The notes under the pieces are model-generated. The model did not search any database. It was not told the origin of the DNA and worked only from the letters and a program-made list of their open reading frames with translations. Positions 12,201 through 19,421 of a stretch of DNA of 64,000 bases are shown here, piece after piece. Origin of the DNA: Maniola hyperantus (lineage: Eukaryota > Arthropoda > Insecta > Lepidoptera > Nymphalidae). The stretch lies in NCBI RefSeq assembly GCF_902806685.2, contig NC_048545.1, forward strand, positions 13,080,926-13,144,925, in the 5' to 3' direction. Positions within the stretch are counted from its first letter, which is position 1. Each line of letters begins with the position of its first letter. Made by a program: the position numbers and the translations under genes.

Positions 12201-12922
12201 AAAGTACCTATATTTGCCCAAGTACTATATTGTAGTAAGCTGACATGCTATGTGAATCAGTCAACTCGCTTTGGGCTCACCGCTCAGTGCTTGCATGATG
12301 TCAATGTGCACTAGCATAACAAAAAATATAACTAGCGGATACCCTGTGCTACTACTCTAAACAAGAATATGCCTAATGCATTATTTTAGTGGTCTAAAAG
12401 TTCTAAAACCATCTGAATTATTGTCTTTCTATTGAAACCAGTTTGAGGCACATCGGTTGGATGGTTTCTGTGTATGATGGAGACAATTAGAAACATTTTT
12501 GTGTTTTAATCATAAGGATTAGCAATGTTAGTTAAGTATCTTAACCCTCAATAATCTAATGTTTGTACACCAGATAGGGTAGGATGTACTTACCATGTAC
12601 ATATCTGCATATCTACATTCTCAAGAATACATAATTATGTAGGTACTTATCAAATTAAATACTGGCTTTAAAACCTAATCTAAGAAAAATATGATCATTA
12701 TAGTTCCAGAAAACATTGACAACCTACCTGTTGCGCTTTCAACCAAACCATGTTTAGTTTATTCATCCTGAAAGGCTTTTCTAGGGTTCTGAAATCCACA
12801 TCGCTTTTTTTCTTTTCAGTGGTTTTCTTTTCATTAGCTGAACGACTATATTTATTTTCAGTTAAAACATTAGCAATTAAGAAGGTTATGATAACAAATC
12901 GAAGTATTTGGTGCAACGACAT
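145..12922 (-). CDS. LRPAP1: RAP / LRPAP1: LDL-receptor-related-protein-associated protein, 7 exons
   Basis: Family role: an ER-resident chaperone that binds newly made LDL-receptor family proteins, stops premature ligand binding and escorts them towards the Golgi. Exons read on the minus strand are 12922-12728, 11725-11513, 10507-10297, 9290-9126, 2507-2410, 1969-1910 and 276-145. Every intron is GT-AG and the phases join (0,0,1,1,0,0). The total is 1074 bases, or 357 residues plus stop, close to the vertebrate protein. Visible features are a hydrophobic signal peptide (about residues 7-21), 'KLNMVWLKAQQ' and 'KLNMLWAKAEASGF' helices of domains 1 and 2, 'REKHRSLRDGYDRLQRIAAKG' near the D2/D3 border, 'FIEPKVQGLWKMA' opening domain 3, and C-terminal HTEL, equivalent to the family's HNEL retention signal. 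The poly(A) signal lies outside the window. Identity is very secure; exon 4's donor choice is the one uncertain point because of tandem copies. Confidence 0.95.
430..484 (+). repeat. SINE 3' tail fragment
   Basis: 'cataagcacttttaaaatg' followed by a run of A and repeated 'ttcta' resembles the tails of the complete SINEs at 11109 and 57420. It is only a short remnant. Confidence 0.5.
573..872. mobile_element. Two overlapping MITE copies ('gtacagtacgcg' family)
   Basis: The first copy starts at about 573 and the second at about 699. Both carry 'cagtacgcg', 'gtacatgggcctttag', 'tgctctacaaatccgc' and a near-inverted end 'ctaaagatcaatgtacat'. The first copy lacks its right end, which is replaced by the left end of the second. 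The same family occurs at 1679-1852 and 50006-50208. Confidence 0.7.
889..1388 (+). mobile_element. P-element-like non-autonomous transposon, 500 bp
   Basis: Terminal inverted repeats run from 'CATAGAGCAGAAACAAAGAG' and continue a few bases with mismatches. They are flanked on both sides by the exact 8-bp duplication GTTATGAC (881-888 and 1389-1396). P elements are known to make 8-bp duplications and to begin CAT; the inverted repeat here resembles the Drosophila P end. The interior keeps one THAP-type exon and otherwise has no transposase, so this is an internally deleted copy. Subterminal 'gtgggcgg' occurs near both ends (966 and 1292). The P assignment is inference from duplication length, terminus and THAP exon together. 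Confidence 0.75.
1066..1142 (+). pseudogene. THAP zinc-finger first exon inside the P-like element
   Basis: ATG at 1066 opens 25 codons reading 'MKCCVLSCQSYSDRR' then '...NGITFH', ending two bases into a codon at donor GTAAGT. The C-x4-C start and 'ITFH' match the first half of a THAP DNA-binding domain (family pattern C-x2-4-C-x35-53-C-x2-H). In THAP genes the first intron often falls just after this FH. No second half (CxxH, AVPTIF box) is visible before the element's right end, so the remnant cannot make a complete domain on its own. It lies in RAP intron 6 on the opposite strand. Confidence 0.7.
1398..1500 (-). repeat. Lepidopteran 'cttaggggttga' interspersed repeat, partial
   Basis: Minus-strand copy of the repeat that is fullest at 46190 and 47684, with 'tagtccacacgg', 'aggggt' and 'gcggatatctacgtcataa' landmarks. 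The outer end is missing. Confidence 0.6.
1679..1852. mobile_element. MITE, 'gtacgcggcc' family, complete
   Basis: Left end 'agtacagtacgcggccgaaa' and right end 'cttttggccgcgtacgtt' are inverted relatives. The inner arms 'tttgtagagcgttggtcact' and 'gacagtgctctacaaatc' also pair, so most of the element can fold back. No coding capacity. Confidence 0.75.
1910..1969 (-). CDS. LRPAP1: RAP exon 6, 20-codon microexon (domain 3)
   Basis: 60 bases between acceptor TCGGCCAG and donor GTAAGC, phase 0 at both ends, encoding VELKHYESRLLKLRTLHADH. This continues the long helix of domain 3 and fills the gap between exons 5 and 7. It is too short to show up as a long ORF. It was placed from splice sites, phase and similarity to the family's 'ELxHYExRLLKL' pattern. 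Confidence 0.9.
2004..2195 (+). mobile_element. tRNA-derived SINE
   Basis: The head has pol III box-like parts: 'gtgatagcatagtggttaac' (A box) and 'ggttcgatcccggg' (B box). The body follows with 'ggttcggaaagcaaattc' and 'gcaagaaactcagcagt', shared with 57420-57545. It lies in RAP intron 5. Confidence 0.75.
2205..2292 (+). repeat. 'accggccaagtgcgag'-type repeat, partial
   Basis: 'accactcaagtgctagtcgt' and 'cacacgaagggttccgtacc' match the left end of the longer copies at 32292 and 53110. It is cut off after about 90 bases. Confidence 0.6.
2410..2507 (-). CDS. LRPAP1: RAP exon 5 (start of domain 3)
   Basis: 98 bases from acceptor ATACTTACAG to donor GTAATT. The split Gly joins exon 4. It encodes 'PTNKEFIEPKVQGLWKMA' and '...NFTVDELESLK', matching the start of receptor-binding domain 3. 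Confidence 0.93.
2537..2557 (+). mobile_element. Left remnant of a MITE split by the retrotransposon
   Basis: 'cagtgcgacacttgaatgac' is the left end of the MITE complete at 46686-46835 (read on its minus strand), with a 14-base internal deletion. It continues at 8271 on the far side of the retrotransposon. It is preceded by the TA expected at this family's insertion sites. Confidence 0.8.
2558..3346 (+). promoter_or_regulatory. 5' untranslated leader of the retrotransposon
   Basis: AT-rich 789 bases between the left junction and the ORF1 ATG, with no long ORF. Non-LTR elements of this kind normally carry an internal pol II promoter here. No specific promoter motif could be assigned by eye. 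Confidence 0.5.
3347..5077 (+). CDS. Retrotransposon ORF1: coiled coils plus SGNH-like domain (576 aa)
   Basis: ORF1 proteins of non-LTR elements coat the element RNA. Residues about 5-130 and 180-275 are rich in Leu/Glu/Lys heptads, suggesting two coiled coils. From about residue 349, 'IIISDSLGRGLGS' followed by 'VILLFGDSL' near 400 resembles the SGNH/esterase-like domain of CR1-type ORF1 proteins; a catalytic Ser is plausible in 'SDS', but a matching C-terminal Asp/His pair is not certain. No CCHC zinc knuckle is seen. There are two internal duplications: 'CSIDVTEVP' twice near residue 315, and a Ser/Thr-rich unit 'STSSTNIYNIDSS' in two exact copies and one diverged copy near residues 525-560. 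The frame is unbroken, implying a young copy. It ends at TAG, 30 bases before the first ORF2 ATG. Confidence 0.88.
   Translation: MAPTTRRAVAMEEQVKLKNALRELKSLKQLNEQLLKEQDDSEAELRAIITKNTQLKAELADLSNVHTIVLEERDQLQEAVGSFNQCIQTYDEALSRISMLENELSRAQKTIDDLQSQLQSHETKAINNLYDELLTSSPDAPGVIIDLTCDSPCASNTKSLPEHNLVFLNSHNKIKKYIKLSKVIRKTKSLIKSQKTHTKNIALRKERSQLLNKLDAYCLSITELRDKYDLDVQTLNDEISKLTYSLHNVTNQYELSQKQIDEQILAADELLALSNYNMARFESLTNKHECSPNVPIVHQDSPAPLPVKTDTCPEQCSIDVTEVPCSIDVTEVPSSVNINPSAKPIKQTIIISDSLGRGLGSIMSCCLKHSVINRCSPGASFNYLINNLNEKSLDSNTNVILLFGDSLQVKKQQIVKCIQKLLLLHEKTKCKFVLCAFPYSGTLNKQQNDKIHTLNLKMYNLTKHYSEAIFYFDINSIKLTNKFKLTGDSMYLPKRCKMHIASLLAHNLNDSVTSVVTNSFDSYTNCTSSTNIYNIDSSTSSTNIYNIDSSTSSTNFSIIDSSNSVSTIRNPIACLN
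5107..8012 (+). pseudogene. Retrotransposon ORF2: endonuclease and reverse transcriptase, one frameshift
   Basis: The first ATG is at 5107; the frame is open upstream to within ORF1, so translation may restart after the ORF1 stop. The N-terminal APE-type endonuclease shows 'HQNIQCIRGK' (residue ~31), 'CITEHWL' (~60), 'VVSVYRPP', 'CGDFNVN' (~164) and 'SDHCGQ' (~227). The RT shows 'FRPISVLPTFSKIFEK' (~532), 'GFTRGRST', 'DLSKAFDCVDH', 'PQGSILGP' and the catalytic 'FADDTS' (~691). The printed frame stops at 7792-7794. In another frame the expected tail continues ('FARNSIRFYNKLPEDI') to TGA at 8010-8012. The frame change lies at the A-run near 7768-7776, consistent with a single lost A. Apart from that the gene is intact (about 968 residues expected). 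Confidence 0.88.
8271..8391 (+). mobile_element. Right part of the split MITE
   Basis: 'ttgacaggggggcgctattg' through 'gccaagatagccttgccgca' corresponds to the right three quarters of the MITE at 46686-46835 (reverse strand). The terminal inverted repeat 'cgccaagatagccttg' is kept with small changes. Together with 2537-2557 it frames the retrotransposon insertion. Confidence 0.82.
8439..8617 (+). mobile_element. MITE copy, 'gcaatcatctctgattgg' family
   Basis: About 180 bases, starting 'gtggccctaccgcggttg' and ending 'ttttagacaatcgccctgc'. Copies of the same sequence occur at 15426, 29519, 29699, 37328, 37509, 58770, 61145 and 61323. An open frame runs through most copies, but it reflects shared DNA, not a protein. 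Confidence 0.8.
8743..8857 (+). mobile_element. tRNA-derived SINE, internally deleted, fused to exon repeats
   Basis: 'ggtgatagcctagtggttag' (A box) and the body 'cacctctaacttttcagag' match the complete SINE at 21089. The B-box region is deleted. The right end 'tttaacggtgaagcaaag' runs straight into a RAP exon 4 copy. Confidence 0.75.
8858..9237 (-). repeat. LRPAP1: 112-bp tandem repeat of RAP exon 4 with its splice donor
   Basis: 'gttggctttgtcc' recurs at 8858, 8970, 9081 and 9193, giving periods of 112, 111 and 112. Three full copies of the coding core ('EKHRSLR', 'GYDRLQRIAAKG') exist, plus a partial fourth. The copy nearest the upstream side (9126-9237) is the real exon end; the others lie in intron 4. 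The unit is not a multiple of three and carries a GTTGGT donor but no acceptor, so reading through several units would shift frame. One copy has a 1-base deletion and one has Arg-His for Arg-Asp. Very high similarity suggests a recent event. Confidence 0.9.
9126..9290 (-). CDS. LRPAP1: RAP exon 4 (end of domain 2), founder of a tandem duplication
   Basis: The exon begins after acceptor TTATTTCCCAG, completing the split Asn codon left by exon 3, and reads 'AVNDEELDKFNEINLEK' through 'RSLRDGYDRLQRIAAKG'. The donor is GTTGGT after the first base of a Gly codon; that phase joins exon 5 exactly. The 3' part of this exon plus about 10 bases of intron is copied downstream (8858-9125), so weaker choices of donor exist. 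Using the first donor gives the expected protein. Confidence 0.9.
9303..9510 (+). repeat. Lepidopteran 'gaaagtgtgtttgtttg' repeat
   Basis: Runs from 'attacaaatacgaaagtgtg' to 'gaagtcgcgggcatcagcta'. The 3' end CTAGT and this layout are shared with 20245, 52357 and 61829. Known families with this end in Lepidoptera include Helitron-like non-autonomous elements; that assignment is inference. Confidence 0.65.
10297..10507 (-). CDS. LRPAP1: RAP exon 3 (domain 2)
   Basis: 211 bases after acceptor TTTGACAG, ending with one spare base before donor GTAGGT. The product begins AYNEAMEDYINKSLFKDKK and includes 'KLNMLWAKAEASGFTSEE' and 'REEFTHHQDKIDQYYDLL', the typical three-helix pattern of RAP domain 2. 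Confidence 0.93.
10533..10760 (+). repeat. 'cttaggggttga' repeat ending in a GACT palindrome
   Basis: 'gctcgtaacttcgtccgcgt' to 'agtttgagctgttcatca' matches the family. It ends in 'gactgactgactgatctatc' followed by the inverted 'gatcagtcagtcagtcagtc', a hairpin formed from this family's usual tail. It lies in RAP intron 2. Confidence 0.65.
11109..11431 (+). mobile_element. tRNA-derived SINE with long body
   Basis: 'tgtgatagcgaagtggttag' and 'gggttcgatcccgg' form the tRNA-like head. The body follows with 'gttctccataatgttctc', 'ggtagatgcatccgac', an A/T-rich 'ttatttatttatt' stretch, then 'gagccggcgatgggttgatc'. The same parts are found at 26985 (reverse), 40936 and 53735. It lies in RAP intron 2. 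Confidence 0.8.
11513..11725 (-). CDS. LRPAP1: RAP exon 2 (domain 1)
   Basis: 71 codons between acceptor TTTACAG and donor GTAAGT, phase 0 at both ends. The product runs from 'RLTEPKLKSLYSDLMIQDKE' to '...EDASVGRQKQEP' and matches the domain 1 helices of RAP, including the conserved 'LKxxYxDLxIQDxxE' and 'NIMTNYGL' patterns. Confidence 0.93.
12728..12922 (-). CDS. LRPAP1: RAP exon 1 (signal peptide, start of domain 1)
   Basis: ATG at 12922 opens 65 codons ending in '...NMVWLKAQQ' before donor GTAGGT (12727 down). The N-terminus is hydrophobic (RFVIITFLIANVL), as expected of a secretory signal. A lysine-rich stretch follows, then the first RAP helix (FRMNKLNMVWLKAQ). The exon ends in phase 0. 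Confidence 0.93.
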
Positions 12923-13198
12923 TATTTGTTACTTTGGTAAAACAATTCAAGTGTTTACAAAATTTAAATTTCACAAAAATATTCAGCAAGTCCACCCACT
13001 CAAAAATAGGGATGACAACCACATGGACCACATGACAACGATACATCGATGTGTGCTAAACATCAACATTATAGCTCACAAACATCGATCTAAGCATCGA
13101 TGTTTTGATGAACAAAACGAAAATGACGAAAATGATGAAATGAAAAGTGTCAAACAACGACATCGTTCATTTACTCTGTAGAGTAAGGTAAGGTAAGG
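12923..13198. promoter_or_regulatory. RAP upstream region with ATCGAT cluster
   Basis: 276 bases between the RAP ATG and a plus-strand ATG. 'catcgatg' or 'catcgatc' occurs at about 13044, 13084 and 13095. ATCGAT cores resemble insect DRE/BEAF promoter elements, but no functional call can be made. No clear TATA box. Confidence 0.4.
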
Positions 13199-13324
13199 AT
13201 GAAAAATACCCGTCGTTGCCACATATTCTGTGCCAAGTGTAAGCGTTTGTTCCTGAAGCTGATCAACAATCACTCAGGAGTCAGGACAGAAATAGGTTTT
13301 TGGGGAATAGAATATGATTCAAAC
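13199..13324 (+). other. Unrecognised divergent ORF start next to RAP
   Basis: ATG at 13199 opens 'MKNTRRCHIFCAKCKRLFLK', with three Cys spaced like part of a zinc-binding loop. It faces away from RAP. The frame continues only into a known repeat beginning at about 13325, so a genuine continuation would need a splice not visible here. It could equally be chance sequence in a promoter or 5' leader. Confidence 0.2.
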
Positions 13325-13815
13325 TTCTTTTTTAGGGTTCCGAACCTCAAAAGGAAAAAATGTACCCTTATGGGATCACTTCATTGTCTGTATGTCTGTC
13401 ACGAATACCTAATAGAGTACCTCCTTCCTGTTGTCCTAGAATCATGAAATTTGGTATAGGTGGATCCTGTAGCTCAAGTAAAGGAATAAATCCGGAAATA
13501 AGGATAAAAATCACAAAAAATAAATAAAAAATTCATGAACAAATAATTAGTTAAGTAGTATTTTCAACTTTCAAAGTAAAATTACTTTACCAAGTGGGGT
13601 ATCATATGAAAGGGCTAGGTATACTTGTAAATTCTTAATTAGATTTTTATTTATTTTTCTGCATAATTGCAGTGATATGATATTTCTTACTATAATAAGT
13701 CCATGCATCTTTTGCATGCAGTTTTTGATTTATCGTGCAAAATGTCAAACAAATACGACTGTAGTGCAGAACCCTTTGTGAGCGAGTCTAACTTGCAATT
13801 GGCCGGTTTTTTAAA
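13325..13815 (-). repeat. 'accggccaagtgcgag' repeat, full length, minus orientation
   Basis: Starts 'ttttagggttccgaacctc' and ends at 'aacttgcaattggccggttt', with 'atcatgaaatttggtatagg' and 'gtggggtatcatatgaaag' inside. This is the reverse of 44688-45118 and 62642-63127. Confidence 0.75.
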
Positions 13816-14246
13816 CTCCATGTGAAAAATTATTACTTACATTTAAACAAATAACTAGATCTTAGATATATTGTTTGTTTTTTTTGGTGTGGTAACGTCG
13901 TGATCATAGTTAGGTACCTAACTAACTATATAGTTCGTCACATTTGTTTTCAAGTATCATGTGAATAATTCGTGTAATGTACAGTGTAGATAGGTACCAT
14001 ATTAAGTGATATGTAAACACTGACTGATTTTATTTCGATGCATGTAAACAATAATTATTGAGTTCCTACTAATTAAAATGTCTCTTCCTAAATTCCAGTT
14101 CAAAATTGTATCGTCTACCTACGGTCTAAACTAAATAAATAAATATTTCAATTGCTTGTTAAAATGAGTTTTATTTTTAAAATCATTTTTGTTGTTTTGT
14201 AGTCTAGTAGGTACCTAGTTCATAATTGGAAGTTAGCTAAAGTAAA

Positions 14247-14628
14247 GCACCGTATTCACCATCCATCCCGGCTGTACGTCAGCTCAAGGCCGCGGTGCTG
14301 GATGTACATACACACCATCGTGCACGCATCAAGCAAGAGAGTATTTAAACGAGAGAGAGAGAGAGCACTCACGTTACGAAATAACCTCTAAATGTTAAAT
14401 CTGCTGTACAGCAAGTCTATTCACGATCAAGCATGCACTGCATGCATGTCTATCTGCACGACGCGGGCGGTGGTGGGGGCGCTCGCTGGATGCAAAATTC
14501 ATCGTGCACATCCAGCAAACAATTCACGCCTATTCAATTCAAGCCTATTCACGGTCTTTTTACATCGTGCATCGTGCATGGCCTTGGCGGGACGTACAGC
14601 AAGATGGATGGTGAATACGGCGCTTAAA
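14247..14628. mobile_element. Foldback element, about 380 bp
   Basis: Left arm 'caccgtattcaccatccatc' with 'ggctgtacgtc' pairs with right arm 'gatggatggtgaatacggcg' with 'gacgtacagc'. The inside is rich in 'catcgtgcac'-like words, and a short GA run lies near 14350. No ORF of note. Confidence 0.65.
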
Positions 14629-15253
14629 GGTATTGGGTTAAAAACTGTTTAAGTACTTCATATTTATAGTTTTCGGCAGTTAAATACTCGCGTCTGACCT
14701 ACGATGCGAATGCGAGCTCACGCAGGTATTGTTCCACGAGCTCGTGTACTGTATACGGATGTACCTAGCACTAAAATAAAAAATAAAAACTCTCACACTA
14801 ATGCAGATGAACGTGGAGTGCGGCGTGGCGCGTGGGCTGGTACCTATGTTTCACTCCCTCGCGTAGCGCGCCCCACTGACGCCTAGAAAATGCTAATGCG
14901 ACGCGTCTTGCGGTTAACTTCAAGAACGACTATTTAATTGGCGCGGACTATACTATAGTTAGTACCTATGACAACAAAATACCTATGCGGATTTGTATTA
15001 CATTTATTTGAATCTAGTTCCTTTATGTTAATTAAAATGTCTTTAACTACATTTTAAGTCATTTGTGGATGATAGAAGTGATTATAATTCAAATATTAGA
15101 AAACAACAATGTTTTTTAACATCGATGCTTATCTTGAGAACATCGATGTTTCCGAACATCGATTTATAAAAATGATGTTGCATCCCTACCCAAAAACAAA
15201 AACATGTATTTTTGGCATTAGAATGGCATTGACAGAGGGGCGTAGACAAAGCT
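14629..15253. other. No gene seen; ATCGAT-rich patch at 15115-15170
   Basis: Unassigned sequence. 'aacatcgatgcttatcttga', 'acatcgatgtttcc' and 'acatcgattt' lie within 60 bases and resemble the patch upstream of RAP. Both patches lie beside 'ccatgtgg' or 'gcatccct' words, so a shared small repeat is possible. Confidence 0.35.
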
Positions 15254-15255
15254 TA

Positions 15256-15420
15256 CAGTGCGACAAGGCTATCTTGGCGCGTGGCAAAAATTGGAACTTG
15301 TTCTTGTTTATATATTCGAATAATTTCGAAGCTTTTTCGAAGCCTTTGTTCACCAACAGCGCCCCCCTGTCAATGTGATTCAAGTGCCAAAAGAGCCTTG
15401 TCGTCGTGCTTGTCGTACTG
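15256..15420 (+). mobile_element. TA-flanked MITE, second copy
   Basis: Same family as 46686-46835: 'cagtgcgacaaggctatctt' at the left, 'gagccttgtcg' at the right. A small insertion or duplication 'tcgtgcttgtcg' sits before the right end. TA flanks both sides. Confidence 0.75.
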
Positions 15421-15425
15421 TAGTT

Positions 15426-15522
15426 CAGTGGCCCTATCGCGGTTGTTTGACAGCTACAATTGAGATTGTAATAATGATTGATGCAGGTTTTAGACAATCG
15501 CCTTACAGAGGCAATCGCCCTT
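15426..15522 (+). mobile_element. MITE copy with internal deletion ('gcaatcatctctg' family)
   Basis: Starts 'cagtggccctatcgcggttg', jumps after 'cagctacaat' to 'tgagattgtaataatgattg', then ends 'tagacaatcgcctt'. About 90 internal bases are missing compared with 58770-58952. Confidence 0.75.
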
Positions 15523-16640
15523 CAGGTTATTTTGAGGTTCCGATTTTGGCCACGCGCCATACCATCCTTGTCGCACTGGAGACTTTACTCTATGACTGGA
15601 GCAGGAGCTAGCCAATCTTCTTTCTTTGACTTATCATAAAAGGCTGAGCACAATTACAATACAGGTAAAAGGTGAAAAACCCGTAGAACATTTTAGCAGA
15701 GTGAACTAGAGTTAGGGAACTCGATTTGATCCTGAATCGAGGATATTATGTCAAATAGGTATTAGGCTATGGTGACGTGAAATCATACCTACAAAAATAG
15801 GGCTAACTACATTAGAGCTACCTGCGTCAAATGTACTAACATTGTTCGCCTGCCAGTGACGTAGCTTCGACGTTTTGTTAGAAGTTCCTAAATGTCCCGA
15901 ACGTGGTTTTAGCACCTAATTCGTGGTCCGTGCTTGTGTGGACCGCACTAATAATAATGCGTGCTTTTTGTTTGTTACTTAGGTAAACAAAAATAGTATT
16001 CAGAAAGTAATAGCAATATGAAACCTATCTTTTGAACATTTTTAGTCATAATGTGCGAAAAAGAATTTTTTTACCTTAAAATAATAAGTTACTGTTTTTA
16101 TATAATAATTATGTAGGTACTATATTTAATGTTATATTATCGTATCCACTGTAGGACATAGATCATTTTAAAGTTGCGTCAACTTTTCCTATCCTTTACC
16201 TTTCACATTAAAATTGGTGTCAGCCACTTTTCAAATGACATCACCCTCAGATATTATCGGGGTACCCTGTAGTAGTTAGGTACTCCCAACTCCATTTGCC
16301 GAAACGCGGTCTCCATTTGAATAGCGTGGACCATACCAATCCATATGCCATCATCCATTTATCAAACATGACCTGTCACTTTAAAAAGATTCCGACGAAT
16401 TGAGAACCTCCTCCTTTTTTTGAAGTCGGTTAAAAATGTATAGCCTTGACAGCTCTACATAGGTAGAACCATAGATTATCTACTAGGTAGAACCTTGGCT
16501 TTCTAATTTAAATCTAAATGAGAAAGTCTGTAGTTTGTGTTTGCCTTTAGAGGCGGTGGGCGGACCCTCCGTCCGCGATTACGATTATGCTGCGAATAGC
16601 ATAGAGCCATAGACTACAATCTATCCAAGAATCTACAACA
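15523..16640. other. No gene seen; repeat ends only
   Basis: 15540-15585 resembles a MITE end ('cacgcgccataccatccttg'). 16230-16437 ends 'gagaacctcctccttttttt' then 'gaagtcggttaaaa', an end shared with 21500 and 30120. The rest is AT-rich and unassigned. Confidence 0.4.
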
Positions 16641-17214
16641 AATAATCGAGTCTCAGAACAAAATACCTGAATCGACTATCGTATTCGTCGAGTAACGAGT
16701 ACCTACACTCGAGAAGTCGCTCTCGTTGCTCGTTGGTTGGTTGGTTGAACTGTTGCGTTTGGGTTCATTGTTTTACTTTTATCTTTTTATGTAGGTAATA
16801 TTTTTATATTTTGTTAAACATTAAAATCTCGTTCCTAGAAGTTCAGCGCTCATTTGTTAGATTTAATACAACTCCTGCCGATCGTGTTAAAATCTCCGAA
16901 AGTCTTACTGCTTACCTATACAAAGGAGTAAAACGGGATGCTGGTAGAAACTGCATCCGAAATAATTGTGGACGTGCACGATTTCATCTACAGAGTCTGA
17001 CCATTGCCACTTTCTCTCGTTGGTGCGTCTCGTTTTACCGTGAACTGTTACTCAACACTTGTGAAAAGAATTCTAAAAATTCTGTAGTACGTGACGTGAT
17101 TCAGTCTTCAGATGATTTGTAAAATCGTAACGGTAGTCTGTCTCTGACGCCTGCCGTGTTAACATCAGTTTAACTTGTGTTCAAAGTTAGTGTGATGTAT
17201 ATTTTCGTGTCGTG
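16641..17214 (+). promoter_or_regulatory. Probable 5' leader and promoter of the 17.2-kb first exon
   Basis: Repeat-poor sequence immediately upstream of the GC-rich coding exon, with 'tcagt'-type initiator candidates near 17101 and 17165. An open frame of about 100 codons (16811-17122) exists here, but it has no recognisable domain and no spliced partner, so it was not called a gene. Confidence 0.35.
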
Positions 17215-17338
17215 ATGGTGGAACGCGAAGGGATGAGGCGCGGCGGCTGCGGCTGGGGCGGCGGAGTCCTCGGCCGTTGGTCCCTACGCCGATTGCTCTT
17301 GGACAGCCCTTTAGTGGGACGGAGGCTGGCGCATTCAG
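17215..17338 (+). CDS. Unrecognised gene, candidate first coding exon
   Basis: ATG GTG GAA opens 41 codons of strongly GC-rich sequence, starting MVEREGMRRGGCGWGGG and ending 'LLLDSPLVGRRLAHS', then one base before donor GTATGT. The GC content jumps well above the flanks, as in real lepidopteran first exons. The N-terminus is basic with an amphipathic/hydrophobic middle (RRLLLDSPLVGRRL); a mitochondrial presequence is conceivable but unproven. The phase (one base over) fits the acceptor of the exon at 54008. Function unknown. Confidence 0.55.
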
Positions 17339-17639
17339 GTATGTTTCTTTGTCAATATCCTCTGTGTAAGTGTGTACCTACTACTTTAGCTAATATACTA
17401 AAGAAAAAAAGTTTTAAGAGATTATTTTCTTTTATAAGTCATAAAATATGGGGTAAGTCCCCATATTCTATGACTAATAAGGCTAGACCAGCTGTTCAGA
17501 AAAATCTTATTTGAATTAGGTAAGTATACTTAGTACTTATAATATTATGTAGTTGCAAAAACCAAAATTGTTTTTGTATAATAAATGCATGCAAGATGAA
17601 GTAATGTTCTTGCAGCTTTATATGTAGGTATATTATAGT

Positions 17640-17950
17640 AGATGATGCCTTTGACTTCGCTTGGATGTAGGTTTTGCAAATCTTCTGGGAACTCTTTGTT
17701 TTTCTGGGATTAAAAGTAGCCTATATTAATAACCGATGCAAGTTATCTCTGTACCAAATAGATGATTCCTGTGACTACATCCATAAGGATTTAGGTTTTT
17801 AAAAATCCTGTGGTATCTGGGAACTTTGATTTTCTGTGAGAAAAAGTAGCTTGGGATTGTACCATCGTCTAGCATCAAAATTGGTTGAACGGATGGGCCT
17901 TAAAAAGCTAGCAGACAGACAGACAGACACTTATATCCTTAAGTGAGGCA
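17640..17950 (-). repeat. 'gaaagtgtgtctgtctg' repeat, diverged double copy
   Basis: 'cttcgcttggatgtaggttt' and a second 'gactacatccataaggattt' mark two staggered relatives of the repeat at 21974, ending 'agctagcagacagacagaca'. Older than other copies. Confidence 0.5.
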
Positions 17951-17959
17951 GACATAAAT

Positions 17960-18310
17960 TGCCACTGAATATTTAAAAAAATGGTTATTGTAAATTGTAG
18001 TAAATTTTTATAGCCATAACCAATTGTAAGACATTGAAACAATAAGGTCTCCAATCAAATAGGTCATTGCCATTAACATATATACTCTGAATGAATTTGG
18101 TCTTTATATCCTACTGTATAAGCTTGTAAATACAGTAGAACTCCTGAACCGAAGAATCTAAATATAGAATCATACTGACCTATTACAATATTAGTCAATA
18201 CTTCCCGTCAAAATAAATCCTTGATATAATTTGTTCTTGTTGAAAGTTTTATATATGTGTTGCTTCTAGATAACAGGATGTTGATTGACTTAATTCAGGG
18301 TTAAAGCAAC
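17960..18310. other. No gene seen
   Basis: AT-rich intron-like sequence without recognisable repeats or ORFs. Confidence 0.4.
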
Positions 18311-18600
18311 AATGGCACCGATTCCAATGTCTTTCTCTAAACTAAATTTAGAGTATCTGCATCCTTTTCTTTTTAACAACGCTAAAAAGGGACAGAATAT
18401 GAACTTTACATTTAAAGACTCTTAATTTTAGTGCACACTTCAAATTTAACCAGTAGGCTCACGACTGTGCGCTAAAATCAATTTACCATCTAAAAGTTAA
18501 ATTTAAAACTGTCAAACTGCATCTGTCCTTTTCATATTACATTAGTAAGAAGAGGATGCGAATACTCTAAAATTAGATTGTGCTCTGAATCAGTACCAAT
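18311..18600. mobile_element. Foldback MITE, about 290 bp
   Basis: Left 'atggcaccgattccaatgtc' and 'ttagagtatctgcatccttt' pair with right 'gaggatgcgaatactctaaa' and 'ctctgaatcagtaccaat'. The arms are about 70 bases with mismatches. Non-coding. Confidence 0.65.
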
Positions 18601-19420
18601 AATCTATTTAATACTTAAAATTCTTAAACTAACAGATTTTTCTCCTTATAGTTGAATTCCTTATTGCTAGGGTTGTGACACCTTGCCAGTTTCATGCAAT
18701 TTCCGCACATTGTCTTGATTACGTGACTTTTGAGTCCACCAATCACAACAAAGCATTCTCCCCTGTACCCGCCAACTTTTTAAGATTTTGTTTTCATGCA
18801 AAACACTAAGGAAGGGTTGTTAAAATTCATCCCTGTGATGATATGTTCTGAATTTTGAAAATGCATTACATTGACAAGACATTAAATAAACAACATAACT
18901 TTTAGTTGCTCATATTTTTTTCATATTCATAATAATATATTAATTAATTATAATTATGCATTTCAATATCATTCACCATGCCATGGACACATGTTAAGGT
19001 CTTTGTATTTGTATAATATTGTTGATCACATTAAATAACAATATTGGAACCCGGGGCAAAGCAATTTTTGATTTTAGACATATCTTCTTTAGTTTTCGGT
19101 TCAATCAAATGAGCATTATTATATTATGTTACACACATAATATAATGGCATCTATTAATTATATTTATTCAGTAACATAATATCAGCCATTGTTCTTTGG
19201 GAAACAATAATGAGAAACAATTTCTTAACATTGATTAGGTTTTGTTGATTCTTATAATACATGGAAGTAATAATATTTGTTATATTATAATATAATTAAG
19301 TATATTATAACATTCTATTATTAAACATGACTCCCACTCCACCTTTGCCCTTTCCTATTCATTTACTTAATTAAAAAGCTTGTTTTAACTTGATTTAATA
19401 ACATCGAGAAACTATATTCA
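18601..19420. other. No gene seen, AT-rich
   Basis: Very AT-rich (many TATA/ATTA words), with no repeat family or exon recognised by eye. Confidence 0.4.
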
Positions 19421-19421
19421 C

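Noticed and set aside
16811..17122. Open frame of about 100 codons upstream of the 17.2-kb exon
   Set aside because: No recognisable domain, the long frame begins without a clear ATG, and its position fits a 5' leader better.
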